Assembly (NCBI GenBank): GCA_001414345.1
Contig: LLCB01000143.1
Span: 108,668 to 172,667 of the forward strand
From: Hymenoscyphus infarciens
Lineage: Eukaryota > Ascomycota > Leotiomycetes > Helotiales > Helotiaceae
DNA: 64,000 nt
Reading direction: 5' to 3'
Shown here piece after piece: positions 47,857 to 59,416 of the stretch. Both the position numbers and the translations under genes were made by a program. The notes beneath the pieces are model-generated. The model searched no databases, had not been told where the DNA came from, and worked only from the letters and a program-made list of their open reading frames with translations. How positions within the stretch are numbered: position 1 is the stretch's first letter; the number at the start of each line of letters is the position of its first letter.

Positions 47857-49312
47857 GGGGTGGAATAGGGCGATGGAAATGTTGGAGGCAGAGGATAAGT
47901 GGGAATCAATGAGAGGGGTAGGTAATGAGTACGAGTATGTTTCTGGATCAAAGGGTGATGAAAATACCTTGTTGGGCATCATGGCGTTGTCGGTTATTCC
48001 CCATCCTGATATACGTTTCTTCTTCTGACGGATTAGCCTCTTTTTATACACACATGTAATGAATCTTCCTTATCCGTCCTCGCTTGTTTTATACTCTTCC
48101 CGTGAAAGTTGACAGTACAGTATCCCCACCCGGTACTTTCTTCCGGAAGTGCACTCGCGGGAGTACATGAGTACGATGATCGATTTGTACGACGACGCTG
48201 TATTACAAGTTCGTGTTACTTTGTGACATTTACATGAGTCAGTTGAGTTGCTAGGAACTGTTCCCCGGGTGCTCGATTTCTTTGTGGGAACTGACTACGA
48301 TGGGGGTGTGGGACCCCTGGTTTGGTACGGCGATGCACTGCAGGGAGATGATGATTGTGAGGGAGTGAGTGAGGCTTGGACTTGAAGTGTTAGATTCGAG
48401 TTTTTGCGGGGGTTAGTAACGTATCTTGGGTCATGAATACTTGGAAGTGATGTAGTGAACTTCTTTGTGAGGCTGTTACAGGCTAGAGCATGTAGGAAGA
48501 TTTAATAAAGAAATAAGGTAAGGTTATGAGCGCTCGTAAACTGTATGTCAATTGGGGGATATCGAGTTGGTATAAGAACCCTGAATTAGGTTTGAGCCAT
48601 TGAGTTTACTCTTTGAATTCTACACACCGGTTACTCTACCTTAGGCAAAGAAGGGTCGTCTTAGGTCTTGATGATGAGGTAATATTTCGATGGATCTAGT
48701 ATACTTTATTCACCAATTATAGAACTGACTAATTCTGTCTAGAATATTTCAAATCCGCTATACCTGGCATCTATACTTTATTTAATAAATGTGACTCAGA
48801 TAAGTATCTATTACTTTATACTTTCAAAACAGTCAAGACTTCATTCAACTAAATTAATTAATCCAGATACTCTTAAACAATACAATTTAATAGCATGAAT
48901 TGCTAGACTCTCTACTAAATACTATAAAATAGTAAGGTAATTAATCAATTCCGCAGTTGATGAATAAAGCATACCAGATCACCACTGCAAAAAACCTAAG
49001 AACATATCTCACGAATTAGTTGAATTGTTCAAGAAGGCAAAAGTTTGGTTAAGCTTGGTTTATTGGTTCGCTTAACTACCCCCAATTCACAATTTCATGA
49101 TCCCTGACCATAGCTCGACTAATCCTCCCGTCGAAAGACCATCAGCCAAAGCTAATTCTCCAAAGTAACGCTTATCCATTGACCAAAAGCATATCCCGTT
49201 ATCCCATGCATGCTCAGTCCTCCATGTCGAAATCAAATTGTCCAAAGCCTTCCGAGTATCCCAAGCTTATCCAGTTCTCCATGTCGAAACCCAGAGCCCG
49301 GCCACATACTCC
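47857..49312. other. Intergenic, 1.46 kb, convergent 3' ends
   Basis: No gene supported. About 48,640-49,000 is AT-rich with mild TG/CA depletion, like the other RIP-touched patches. A ~50-bp segment near 49,030-49,085 resembles one near 50,235-50,290. Confidence 0.4.
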
Positions 49313-49675
49313 TCAAGTCAAACCTCCATGCCTGTCCTTTGTGATTGCCGCCGGCAGACCAGTCAAATCCAGCGCATTGATAACGTATGTGATATCCTTC
49401 ATCTCGATATCGGTATCCGTCGCGCCATCAAGCGCTACAACATTTTTAAGGAGATCTTGTGCTGCTTGCTTTCGTTGGGCCTTTCTCTTACGTGCATCGC
49501 TGATCTTCATAACAACATGAACGATAACGCAGAATAGAATTCCGAAGCCTATCATTGAAAGGATCGCAATTCCTACTTTTCGGACATAGTCATCGTCATC
49601 GTTGTTGCACTCTAGTTCTCCACAAAGAGGAGAAGGAGTAGTGAGCATCGTTGGTGTGGTAACTGTTGGCGGCAT
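49313..49675 (-). CDS. Small single-pass membrane protein, 120 aa
   Basis: Unrecognised. The N-terminus (1-18) is Thr/Pro-rich, followed by an acidic stretch (NDDDDY, 25-30). One hydrophobic helix spans about 34-56 (VGIAILSMIGFGILFCVIVHV). A strongly basic stop-transfer region follows (KISDARKRKAQRKQAAQ). The charge bias (acidic before, basic after) suggests an extracytoplasmic N-terminus and cytoplasmic C-terminus. Cys18 and Cys23 could form a disulphide. Single exon, TGA-type stop at 49,315-49,313, promoter side next to the right RIP island. Reality as a gene is moderately supported by the clear membrane-protein layout. Confidence 0.6.
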   Translation of the reverse strand: MPPTVTTPTMLTTPSPLCGELECNNDDDDYVRKVGIAILSMIGFGILFCVIVHVVMKISDARKRKAQRKQAAQDLLKNVVALDGATDTDIEMKDITYVINALDLTGLPAAITKDRHGGLT

Positions 49676-50310
49676 CTTGCTCGTAGAAGTTGATTGAAGG
49701 TGGTGAGAGTGTAGGGGTCGTTGTTGATTTATTGATATGATTCACAAGAAGCGGTTTGTAGATGATCTTGTGATGGTTTTTTGATGTAGCAAGAGAGATA
49801 TTTATACCAAGGCATCTTGGCATCATGTGTTCTCATCAAGGAACCGAGTTTGAGTGAATGATAGACTGCAGCGGTAAACGTGGGTTGGGCATGTGAGGGG
49901 GGGGGGGGAGAAGGGGCTCCAGCTGGAGCGGCAGTAAATTAGCACCTTGTTCCCGTTGTTCTATCAAAGGGCAATTTATTCAAGGTAATTAACCCAAGTA
50001 GTTATGGCAGTTGAACTTCATTGTTTTAATCACCTAGGCTAATACTCCGGATTGTTCTAAGTATTTAGGTTAATTTCCTTGAAGTACTCTAGAGATTTCA
50101 AACAATGAGAGAGTAAGGTACGGACCTGAAGATTTACTACTACTTGTACTATCCACTACAAGGATAGGGGGGATGCGCTGCAGCTCTATTAATGTAGTGA
50201 ATTAAAAGTTCATTGCTCACTTGAAGATAATTAAGAAGTTTAAGGAGGCAAAAGCTTGATTCACTAGTTCGCCTAACTGTCCCCAGACCTTCCTAAGAAT
50301 AGGGCCTTCA
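49676..50310. other. Border region before the right RIP island
   Basis: No gene seen. It contains a 12-G run at 49,897-49,908 and a ~50-bp segment near 50,235-50,290 that resembles 49,030-49,085. Composition turns into CA/TG-depleted DNA near 50,300-50,450. Confidence 0.5.
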
Positions 50311-51316
50311 GAGCGTAAAAGTGTCAGTCCTCGGGTAACCCGCGCTAGTAGGAGCGGCTAAACCGAATCGGGCCTAGCCCCTAACCCTATCCCAATTTCT
50401 AGTATAACTAAAACCACGCCTACCCCCCGCCTTCTATCTAATACTAGCCCTAGCTCTAATAAATTATTTTTTTATATATATTAATAGAGCGCTTTCTAGA
50501 GTATCTTTTATACTTAAAATCATCTAAATCGCTTATAAATTACTTACGTAAGCGTAATACTAAGTAATATACCTATATATTTATATAAAAAGGTACTAAG
50601 AAATACTAAAAGATACTAAGACTACTCTCTCTTATTAAAAAGTCCTAGTCTACTTCTATACTCCTTAGAAGTATAAGAACCCTCTACGTTTATCTTATTA
50701 CTTTAAACTATATAGAGAGTATATTTAGGCTCTAATAAGTAGATATATTAAAAAAAGTTCTAGTAAAAGTGATATTATAGTAATATTTAAGAGCGATTTA
50801 GAAAGTATTATATATTTTAAGCCTAGTATAGTTACTCTACTAACGAATTTTTACTTATATTTAATTACTCTCTTTAAACACTTTAATAATATATATATAA
50901 ATTATATTTAAAAGCTCTATTATTAATACTAGATATTAAAGAGTAGACTCTTATAATTTATGAAGAAAAATATACTAGAAAATCTAAAGTATTATATAGC
51001 TAGAAGGCGCTAGAGGCGCCTCTCGATTTTTACAAAAGCTTTTCACTCTACTACTAACTCTGTCCTACTACCTACTACTTTCTACTAGCTCTTAGAACTA
51101 ACACTTTCACTCTTAGAATACTCTTTCTATATAGGCTATTTATATACTAAAATACTCTAGTATACTTTTTAGTAGTAATAGTAGTTCTTTTTAGTAGGTA
51201 GTGCTAGTTCTATATACTCTATATAATCGTAACTATATATAAAGTAGAGCTTAAATTATTTAAAATCTATACTTAAATTACTTTAAATTATCTTATTTAA
51301 TACTTATACTTATATT
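50311..51316. other. RIP-mutated DNA left of the chromovirus
   Basis: The first ~150 bp are unusually GC-rich but already lack TG/CA, so RIP has acted there too. The rest is AT-rich with no readable domain. It ends with the 5-bp target site ATATT (51,312-51,316). Confidence 0.6.
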
Positions 51317-51812
51317 TATAATAGTATACTATCCTGGATTATTATATAACAGCTGGATTATTATATAATAGCACTACTCTGAATTGTTAGTATTCGTGAA
51401 ACTACTAATACCTCTAAGTAGTACTGATACTCCTAATATCTCTAGAGCCGAGATTATAAATAACTAATACTTATACGAGCGAAGTGCTAAAGGTATTAAT
51501 ATCCGACATTTATATATAGAAGGGATTAAGGTTTAGATATTATATATTTAGCTTTCTAAAGGATTAAAGGTTATATATTTAGCTTTTTAGCTCTTATTAT
51601 TTAGTATTAGCTATATTAGACAGGGCTTAGTTATTATTATTATTAGAACTTAGAAGCTTCTAACCTTCTTATATATAGACGTTTATATTTAGTATAGTAG
51701 AGAGATAGTTATTATTTTCTTTTATATTAGAGTCTAGTATCTATATACGTTATTCTACTATATATACTCCTATATACCTCTACTATAGTTATATGTATTT
51801 CGTACTATTATA
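51317..51812 (+). repeat. 5' LTR of the chromovirus (496 bp)
   Basis: Starts TATAATAGTATAC and ends CTATTATA; TG..CA termini have probably become TA..TA by RIP. It aligns end to end with the 3' LTR at 58,916-59,411 with mostly C/T and G/A differences. Confidence 0.9.
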
Positions 51813-53431
51813 TAAAAATAATAACTCTTCTTTGTTAGTAATAGTCTTAATAATATCTCTTTTTAAGCTTATTACTACTTCTTATTTAGAAGTTAATTTA
51901 TACTTAATTTAGAATATTATAATAATATTCTTATATAGCTAGGTAATTAGAGACTACTTAGATAGCTAGTAATAGTAGGGTTTATTATCTATATAGATAG
52001 CTAGTATAAATCGTGTTTTAGTATATATTAAGAGATTAGAATATACTAAGTATTTCCTAAGAGTTCTAATAACCCTAGATTTAGTAAATAAGCTAACTTA
52101 TAATAGTTATCTAGAAGGCTTCTAAATCTAATCCTACCCCCCTCCTCTCTTCTAATTTAATATTTAATATATTAGAATCTAGAGTAACCCCTAGTCTCTT
52201 CTAAGCTCTACTTCTAAGCGTAGAGCAACCTTTTAAGGAATAAAGTTAAGCTTCTACTAAAAGGTCTCTAACTTAGTACTATATCTCTAAGAACGATAAG
52301 AAGCCTAAGAATAATAAAGGTAAAGGCTTAGCGCCTAGAAGCTAGAGAGATTAATAAGACTTCTCTAATATAGATAAGATATAAGATATAATCTAAGCTA
52401 TAAAGGCTAAGGATTAAGAAAAAGAATAAAGAATTTTAGAGTAAGATAATTAGATTACTTAATTATTAGACCTAGTATAGTAAATTAGTTAATAACTACT
52501 AAATAATAACTAAAGTCTAAGTCCTATCTAACTTATATAAACACCTCCTTCTACTTCTTTAAACTACTATTATAGGTAAGACCTTATCTCTAATATTTAT
52601 CTCTTACTATAACCTACTCTATACTTATAATCTAAAAGTACTCTAAAAGCCCTTTAACCTATTAAAAGTAAGATTATAGAAAAAATTAAACTTTTAAATA
52701 ATAGTATTTCACTTATATATAAGTAATAAAGAATATTAATATATAATTAACTCTATATAAACACTAACTATTATTAGACGCTTTTAACTTATAAAGCCCT
52801 TATTTAGAGGATAATAATAAAACTCGCTTAGAACTACTTAAAGCTCTAATATAAGTCTAATATAAATAAGATAGTATTTAAAAACTATAAAGAGATAATT
52901 AAGCTTCTTAATACTTACTATCTAATAGGTTATAAGAAGAAGAATACCTAGAACGCTTTTTAGTCTCTTTAGATAGAATAGAAGAGTTATATAAAAGAAA
53001 GTTTTATAGAATTTAAAAGTCGCTTTTTAAGTATAGTAATACTTAGAGAAGTATCTAAGTAAGATAAGTTCTACTATATATAGGATAAACTTATACCTTA
53101 GCTCTAAACCTAATTAGTTAATAGTAAGAGGTACTAGAATACTAACTTTAATAAGATAGTAAGAGACCTATTATTTATAGATAAGGAATAGTACTATAAT
53201 ACTGAGTTATATATAACTAGTATAATAAGTACTAAAAAACCTATTATAATAAGCTTATTATATTAAAAGCCTAATACTAACTAAACCTTATCTAGTTTCT
53301 TAATAAAACCCTTACTACCCTTATATAGACTTTATACTACTTCTTAAAAAACTTCTTAATCTCCTAGACCTCCTTCTACTAATAAAAGATTAAAGACTTC
53401 GTTTATAGACTAACTCTCTACTAGTATAAAG

Positions 53432-53473
53432 TACTATAATTATAGGAAACCTAGGTATATTAAGCCTAACTAT
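53432..53473 (+). other. Fossil CCHC zinc knuckle of gag
   Basis: The frame reads Y-Y-N-Y-R-K-P-R-Y-I-K-P-N-Y with the C-x2-C-x4-H-x4-C spacing. Every Cys/His position is now Tyr. TGT/TGC to TAT/TAC and CAT/CAC to TAT/TAC are exactly the TG-to-TA and CA-to-TA changes of RIP. Confidence 0.75.
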
Positions 53474-56400
53474 TCTAATCTACCTAGTATTAATAATATA
53501 GAAGAGGACGATTAACTTAAGGAAGAATAACTACCTAAAGAGTACTCTAACTCTAACCTAAGTTAGGAGGAAAATAAAGAGGCTTAAGTAAAAATACCTT
53601 CCTAGGCTTATATAAATATAATCTATTTAAACTTAACCTTTCTAAGCTTATAGGAAGAAAACAATTCCTTATAAATACTACTCTTAGTATATAGAGATAT
53701 AGTATTAAAATATAAGCTTTAGTAGATATAGAAGTAAATAAGTACCTATTTCTAAATTAACCTCTAGCTTTATAATTATTAAAAGTAATAGGTTTAAAGA
53801 TCTAGAAACTACCTTATTTAATATCTATTTATAGATATAATAATAGTACTAAAAGCTAGGTAAATTAGTTTATATAACTATATTTAAATATAGATAAATG
53901 TTATATTTATAACTACCTCTTTATTATTCTAGACCTTAGATAATAAGACCTAATTATTAATAATAAGTAGTTAAACTATTTTAAAGTTCTTCTTAACTCT
54001 TTAAAGAACTAGATTACTTAGCTAGCTAAATACCTCTTAACTCTCTACTATAGTAAGGAAATTTTACTTTCTCTTTCTAACTAGAACTAGAAACCTTTTT
54101 TAAATTACTAGTTAAATATAAACTAAAAGAAATATACTATCTAGTAATAAGAAAGATATAAAAAGAGTAGACTTATATATATAGCTAAGTTATTACTTCT
54201 ATCTATAATAATACCTCTTAAAATTTTAATATCTAACTTTAGTCTAAAGCTTTTATAAACTATTAGTATAGTCTTAAAAGACTAAACCCTATACTCCTTT
54301 ATCTATAAAATAAGTACTAATATAATATATTATAATATAAAATAGCCTAATTTAGAATTTTATATAATAAGCCTCTATAAGCTAGATTAGGTTATTAATA
54401 AGAGATTAGCCTCTTTCTAAGACGATAATAAGATAAGGGCTTTAATATAGGCCTAACTCTTAAAGTATTACTTATTTTATAAAGACGTATTCTTAAAAGT
54501 AGCTTTTAATAAGCTTCCTTCTTACTATAAATATAATTATAAGATTACTTTAAATAAGCTACTTCTTAACTTCTTTTCGCTTTTATATTAATAGTTAACT
54601 ATAGAGCTTAAAGCTATAAAAGAGTATCTTATAGAGAACCTAGATAAGAGGTTTATTATTAATAGTAATAGCCCTTTTACTTCTCTTATACTCTTTATTA
54701 AAAAGGCTAATAGTAATAAGTTATAGTTCTATATTAATTATAAGAAGCTAAATATTTTAACTTAAAATAATCCTTACCTAATCCTTTATATTAATAAGCT
54801 CCTTTCTAAGATAAGAATAGCTAAAATCTTTACTAAATTAGATATTAGATAAGCTTTCTATTATATTTAAATAGACTCTAACTTAGAAGAGATAACTATA
54901 TTTAAAACTAAGTATAGTATATATAAATATAAGGTCCTCTCTTTTAGACTTTATAATAGCCTTATTACTTATTAACGTTATATAAATAACGTCTTAATTA
55001 ATTATCTAGACGACTTTTATATTACTTACTTAGATAATATTTTAATTTATTTAAATACTATTAAAGAATATAAGGAATAGGTTAGAAAGGTTCTAAATTA
55101 GCTTTAAGAAGTAAGACTTTAAGTAGATATTAAGAAAAGTAAATTTAGTATTACTAGAGTTAAATACTTAGGATTTATCTTAATTATAAAAAGACTTAAA
55201 GTTAATCTAAAAAAAGTAGAGCCTTTATAAAACTAGGTTTAACCTAATACTATAATAGGTATAAAGTCTTATCTAAGGTTTATAGGATTCTATAGATAAT
55301 TTATTAAAGGTTATACTAAAATTACTAAACTCTTAACTATAATAATATACCTTATAGAGCTATTTCTATAAATACTTAAATATAACAAGGCCTTTAAAGT
55401 GCTAAGAACTTAGCTACTTACTATATAAATCTTATATTACTTTAACCTTAATTATAATATAAAAGTAGAAATAAACTCTTTAGAAAGAGTAATAGTAGGT
55501 GTATTCTTATAATAATATAATAGCTTTTAGTACTTTATTAGGTTTTACTTATATGTCCTAGTCAGCTATAAATTAAACTAGGAGATCTATAATAAAGAGC
55601 TATCTACTATTATAGAAGCTTTTAAGAAATAATACCTTAAACTTATATTATATTAGAAGTATATTAATATATATTTAGATTATAGATTATTAGAATACTT
55701 TATAATAACTAAGCTATTTATAGCTAAGTAAGTCTAATAGATAGAGTTTCTATTAGACTTTAACTTCTAGATCTAATTTACATCTAAGAAGAGTAATTAA
55801 AAAGTAGATATATTAACCTAATATAAGTAAGACCTAAAAACCTATAATTAAGTTAAAGTAGATAGCTACTTATATACCCTCTTAGTACTAAATCGTTTAG
55901 ACCTTTAAATTAATACTAAACTTAGTTAGACCTTTTTATAAGAATAGTCTACCTCTTTTAATATAATTTAGTTAAATAATATTCTAAGAATAAGTTTAAA
56001 TATAATTTAGAAGTTAAAGAAAGATAACCTATACTTCTTTTAAAAAGAACGTTATTAACTTCTAGATAGATACTACCTTTTATTAGATAATTTACTACTC
56101 TTTAAGGATCGACTTTATATTTAAAAGAATACTAAACTCTATATAAAACTAATCTAAGAAGTCTATAACTAAGTATCTAGTACTTATCTAAGTATAAAAA
56201 AGATATACTAGTTATTAATATAATACTACTACTAGGCTAGAATGTTTTTAAACTATAGGAGATATATAGGGAATTATTAAGCTTATAAATACTTCTATCC
56301 TTAATAAACTAAGTAATAAGGCTTTCTTTACCCCTTACTTATACTTAACTATCTTATATAATATTTATATATAGACTTTAAATTATTCTTAAAAGATAAA

Positions 56401-57261
56401 CATAGATTTAATACTATATTAGTATTTATTAACTAACTTAGAAAGGATTTAGTATTAATACTCTATTACTTAACTATAGATATTAAAAAACTAGCTAAAC
56501 TCTTTATTTAATAGATTTACTGTTTTAGCTACTACTCTAAATCGATTATATCTAATTAAGAACCTTAATTTATATTATTATTTTAGACTAAATTTTATTA
56601 AATAATTAGTATTAAGCTTAAGCTTAGTACTATCTATTATAAATAGATAGATAGAGAGATAGAGATAATAAACTAATATATTAATTAGAGACTAAGGCCT
56701 TTTATAACCTACTATTAAGATAACTAGAGCGAATTAATCTCTTTAATAAATAGAGTATAAATAATACTTTTATACTTATCTATTAGTATAACTTCTTATT
56801 AGCTTAAGTTTAGACTTAATCTAAAAACTTTATAAAACTAGAATATATTAGAGACTTCTATTTCTTAAGAACAACTTAACTATAATAAGGTAGTAAAAGT
56901 AGCTTAATATATATACTCTACTTAGGGAATAGCTAAAGATAATATAGATAAGGCTTAGAAAAAGATAGAGAATAGTATAAACTAATACTAAAGAGCTATT
57001 AACTAGGACGTTAGAAATAAAGTCTACTTATCTACTAAGAATCTTAAGATAAATTATCTTAGCTAAAAGCTTACTAAACAATAGATAGAACCTTTTAAAA
57101 TATTAGAAAGTATAAGATACTCTTATAAGCTAAAACTTCTTAAAAGCTTATTAATTTATAATATTTTCACTCTTAATATACTTTTAAAGGATTTGAATAT
57201 CCCTCTACTAGAATAAGAGGCTCTAAAGCCTCTACTAGATATTATTAAAGGTATATAAGAA

Positions 57262-57400
57262 TAGGAGATATAAGAAATACTTAGTAGTAGACTTTTTAGA
57301 AGATAGCTATAGTACTAGGTAAAATAAGTTAGATATAATTTAGATCCTACTTAGTATCTTATAGATAATTTTTAGGGTTTACTATATTATCTAAGAGACT
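57262..57400 (+). other. Fossil chromodomain at the pol C-terminus
   Basis: Reading stops as Trp/Gln, the frame carries EIQEILSSR, a V-K-x-V-R-Y core (normally VKWVGY) and a DNF..L..YLRDFYTKY tail, as in the C-terminal chromodomains of chromovirus integrases. These domains bind histone marks and direct insertion to heterochromatin. Confidence 0.65.
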
Positions 57401-58915
57401 TTTATACTAAATATCTAAAGAAGCTAGGACTACTCTAACACCTCTCTAAATAGCTTAATATATAGGAATTAGATAAGAATTAGATAAAAGAGTTAATTTA
57501 TAATATTAATACCTTCTAATTCTAGTTACTCTTAATAAAGAACTTATAATAAAAACCTAAGATAAAATACTAACTAGTAGGAATATTTAAAATTAATAAA
57601 GTAAAGAACTAAGACTAAGTTACTACTAAAATAGAGCTTACTAACCCTCTCTAAGCTATAGCCTCTTCTTCCTTTAACTTATTATTCTCCTCTCTACCCT
57701 TCTAAGTATAAAGAGCTTAAATTAGCTCTTCCTCTACTACCTCCTTCTTATAGAGACGCTTCTTACCTTAGCAACCTCCTATAACTAGCTTTAGAAAGGA
57801 TACTTATAAACTCTTTAAGTAGGCCTTAAAGAGGACTTAAACCTAGGTTTAAATAGAGGTCTTACCCTTTATAGTATAATATAAGGACTATTAAATATTA
57901 GTAACTAAAACCCTTCTAATAAGTAAGAGGTACTTATAGTAACCTTAGTATAAAGTACTTAAGTCTCTTTTAAGAGAGTAAACTATACCTCTAAGCTATT
58001 CTTTAGTACCTCTATACTAGTAACGACTAATACCTTATCTAAAGCCTTAGTAGCCTTCTTAACCTCTCTCTTCTCCTTCTTACTTATAAGCTTACTAAAC
58101 TTTTTCCTAATAAACTATAGTAACTACCTAAGTTAGAATAGATTTAGTATATATTTAGGATTAAACTTACTAGAATATATATAGTATTCTACTCTATATA
58201 GTACCTATACTTCTTTAACTTTAGCTTCTTAAAAGCGTATATATAATCTCTATTCTAAGATTTTACTTAAAGGTACTAAACATAGTAGACTTAGTAAGTA
58301 GCTGGAAGCGTACTAGAAGGATATAGAAGAGGTATTTTACTATATTAGATTAGCTCTAAATTAGGTCTAATTAAGGAGGGAAGAACTTACTTTTATATAT
58401 ATATATATAATATATATATATATTCTAAGAGATAAGTTAGTATATAAGAATATATCTAATTAGAAGATATTCTTACTATTTATATTATTTAGATAAAAAG
58501 AAAAGAAGAAGAGAAGTTAGAATTAGAGAAAAGTCGTCTACTAATATACTACTTTTAATAATAGCTATCGCTTTATAATTATTATTTATTACTTAATAAT
58601 TACTATTATAATATATAATAATAGTAAGAATACAATAACTCTATAATAGTATACTACTTTCTATCTACTAGCTAATTATTAGCTTCTCTTCTATTTATAT
58701 CTTATTATTATATAGTATATAGTAGTAAATAAAGAGCGATTAGCTCTTAAATAATAATACTACTAGCTACTAATTCTACTTTAACTACTAGATACTATAA
58801 TAGTAAGATAAGTTATATTCTTTATAATAAAAAGATAAATAATACTCTAATTAACCTAATATTATACTGATTACTAATAGAAGACTTAGAATAAGTCTTT
58901 TTAAAGGAGAGGGGA

Positions 58916-59411
58916 TATAATAGTATACTATTCTAGATTATTATATAATAGCTGGATTATTATATAACAGCACTACCTTAAATTATTAGTATTCGTAAAA
59001 CTACTAATACCTCTAAGTAGTGCTAATACCTCTAATACTTCTAGGGCTAAGATTACGAATAACTAATACTTATATAAGTAAAGTACTAAAGGTATTAATA
59101 TCTGATATTTATATATAAAAGAGATTAAGGTTTAGATATTATATGTTTAGCTTTCTAAAGGATTAGAGGTTATATATTTAGCTTTTTAGCTCTTATTGTT
59201 TAGTATTAGCTATATTAGGTAAGGCTTAGTTATTATTGTTATTAGAACTTAGAAGCTTCTAACCTTCTTATATATAGACGTTTATGTTTAGTATAGTAGA
59301 GAGATAGTTATTGTTTTCTTCTATATTAGAGCCTAGTATCTATATACGTCATTCTACTATACGCACTCTTATATGCCTCTACTATAGTTGTGTGTATTTC
59401 GTGCTATTATA
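58916..59411 (+). repeat. 3' LTR of the chromovirus (496 bp), with polypurine tract
   Basis: Same length and ends as the 5' LTR. A purine-rich tract (AAAGGAGAGGGGA, 58,903-58,915) lies directly upstream, the expected plus-strand primer. Its 3' third keeps more TG dinucleotides than the 5' LTR does. Confidence 0.9.
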
Positions 59412-59416
59412 ATATT

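Larger units (their letters stand above)
51317..59411 (+). mobile_element. Ty3/Gypsy chromovirus LTR retrotransposon, complete but RIP-inactivated
   Basis: The 8,095-bp element is flanked by identical 5-bp target duplications (ATATT at 51,312-51,316 and 59,412-59,416). Reading through RIP stops on the + strand gives gag (about 52,200-53,500) with a CCHC knuckle at about 53,432-53,473, reverse transcriptase (about 54,700-55,300) with its YLDD box read as YLDN at 55,027-55,038, RNase H (about 55,430-55,700), integrase (about 56,000-57,100) and a chromodomain (about 57,262-57,400), so it belongs to the chromovirus clade that targets heterochromatin. Stops are dense in every frame. About 1.5 kb between the chromodomain and the 3' LTR has no recognised domain. 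It probably inserted as an intact element and was then mutated. Confidence 0.88.
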
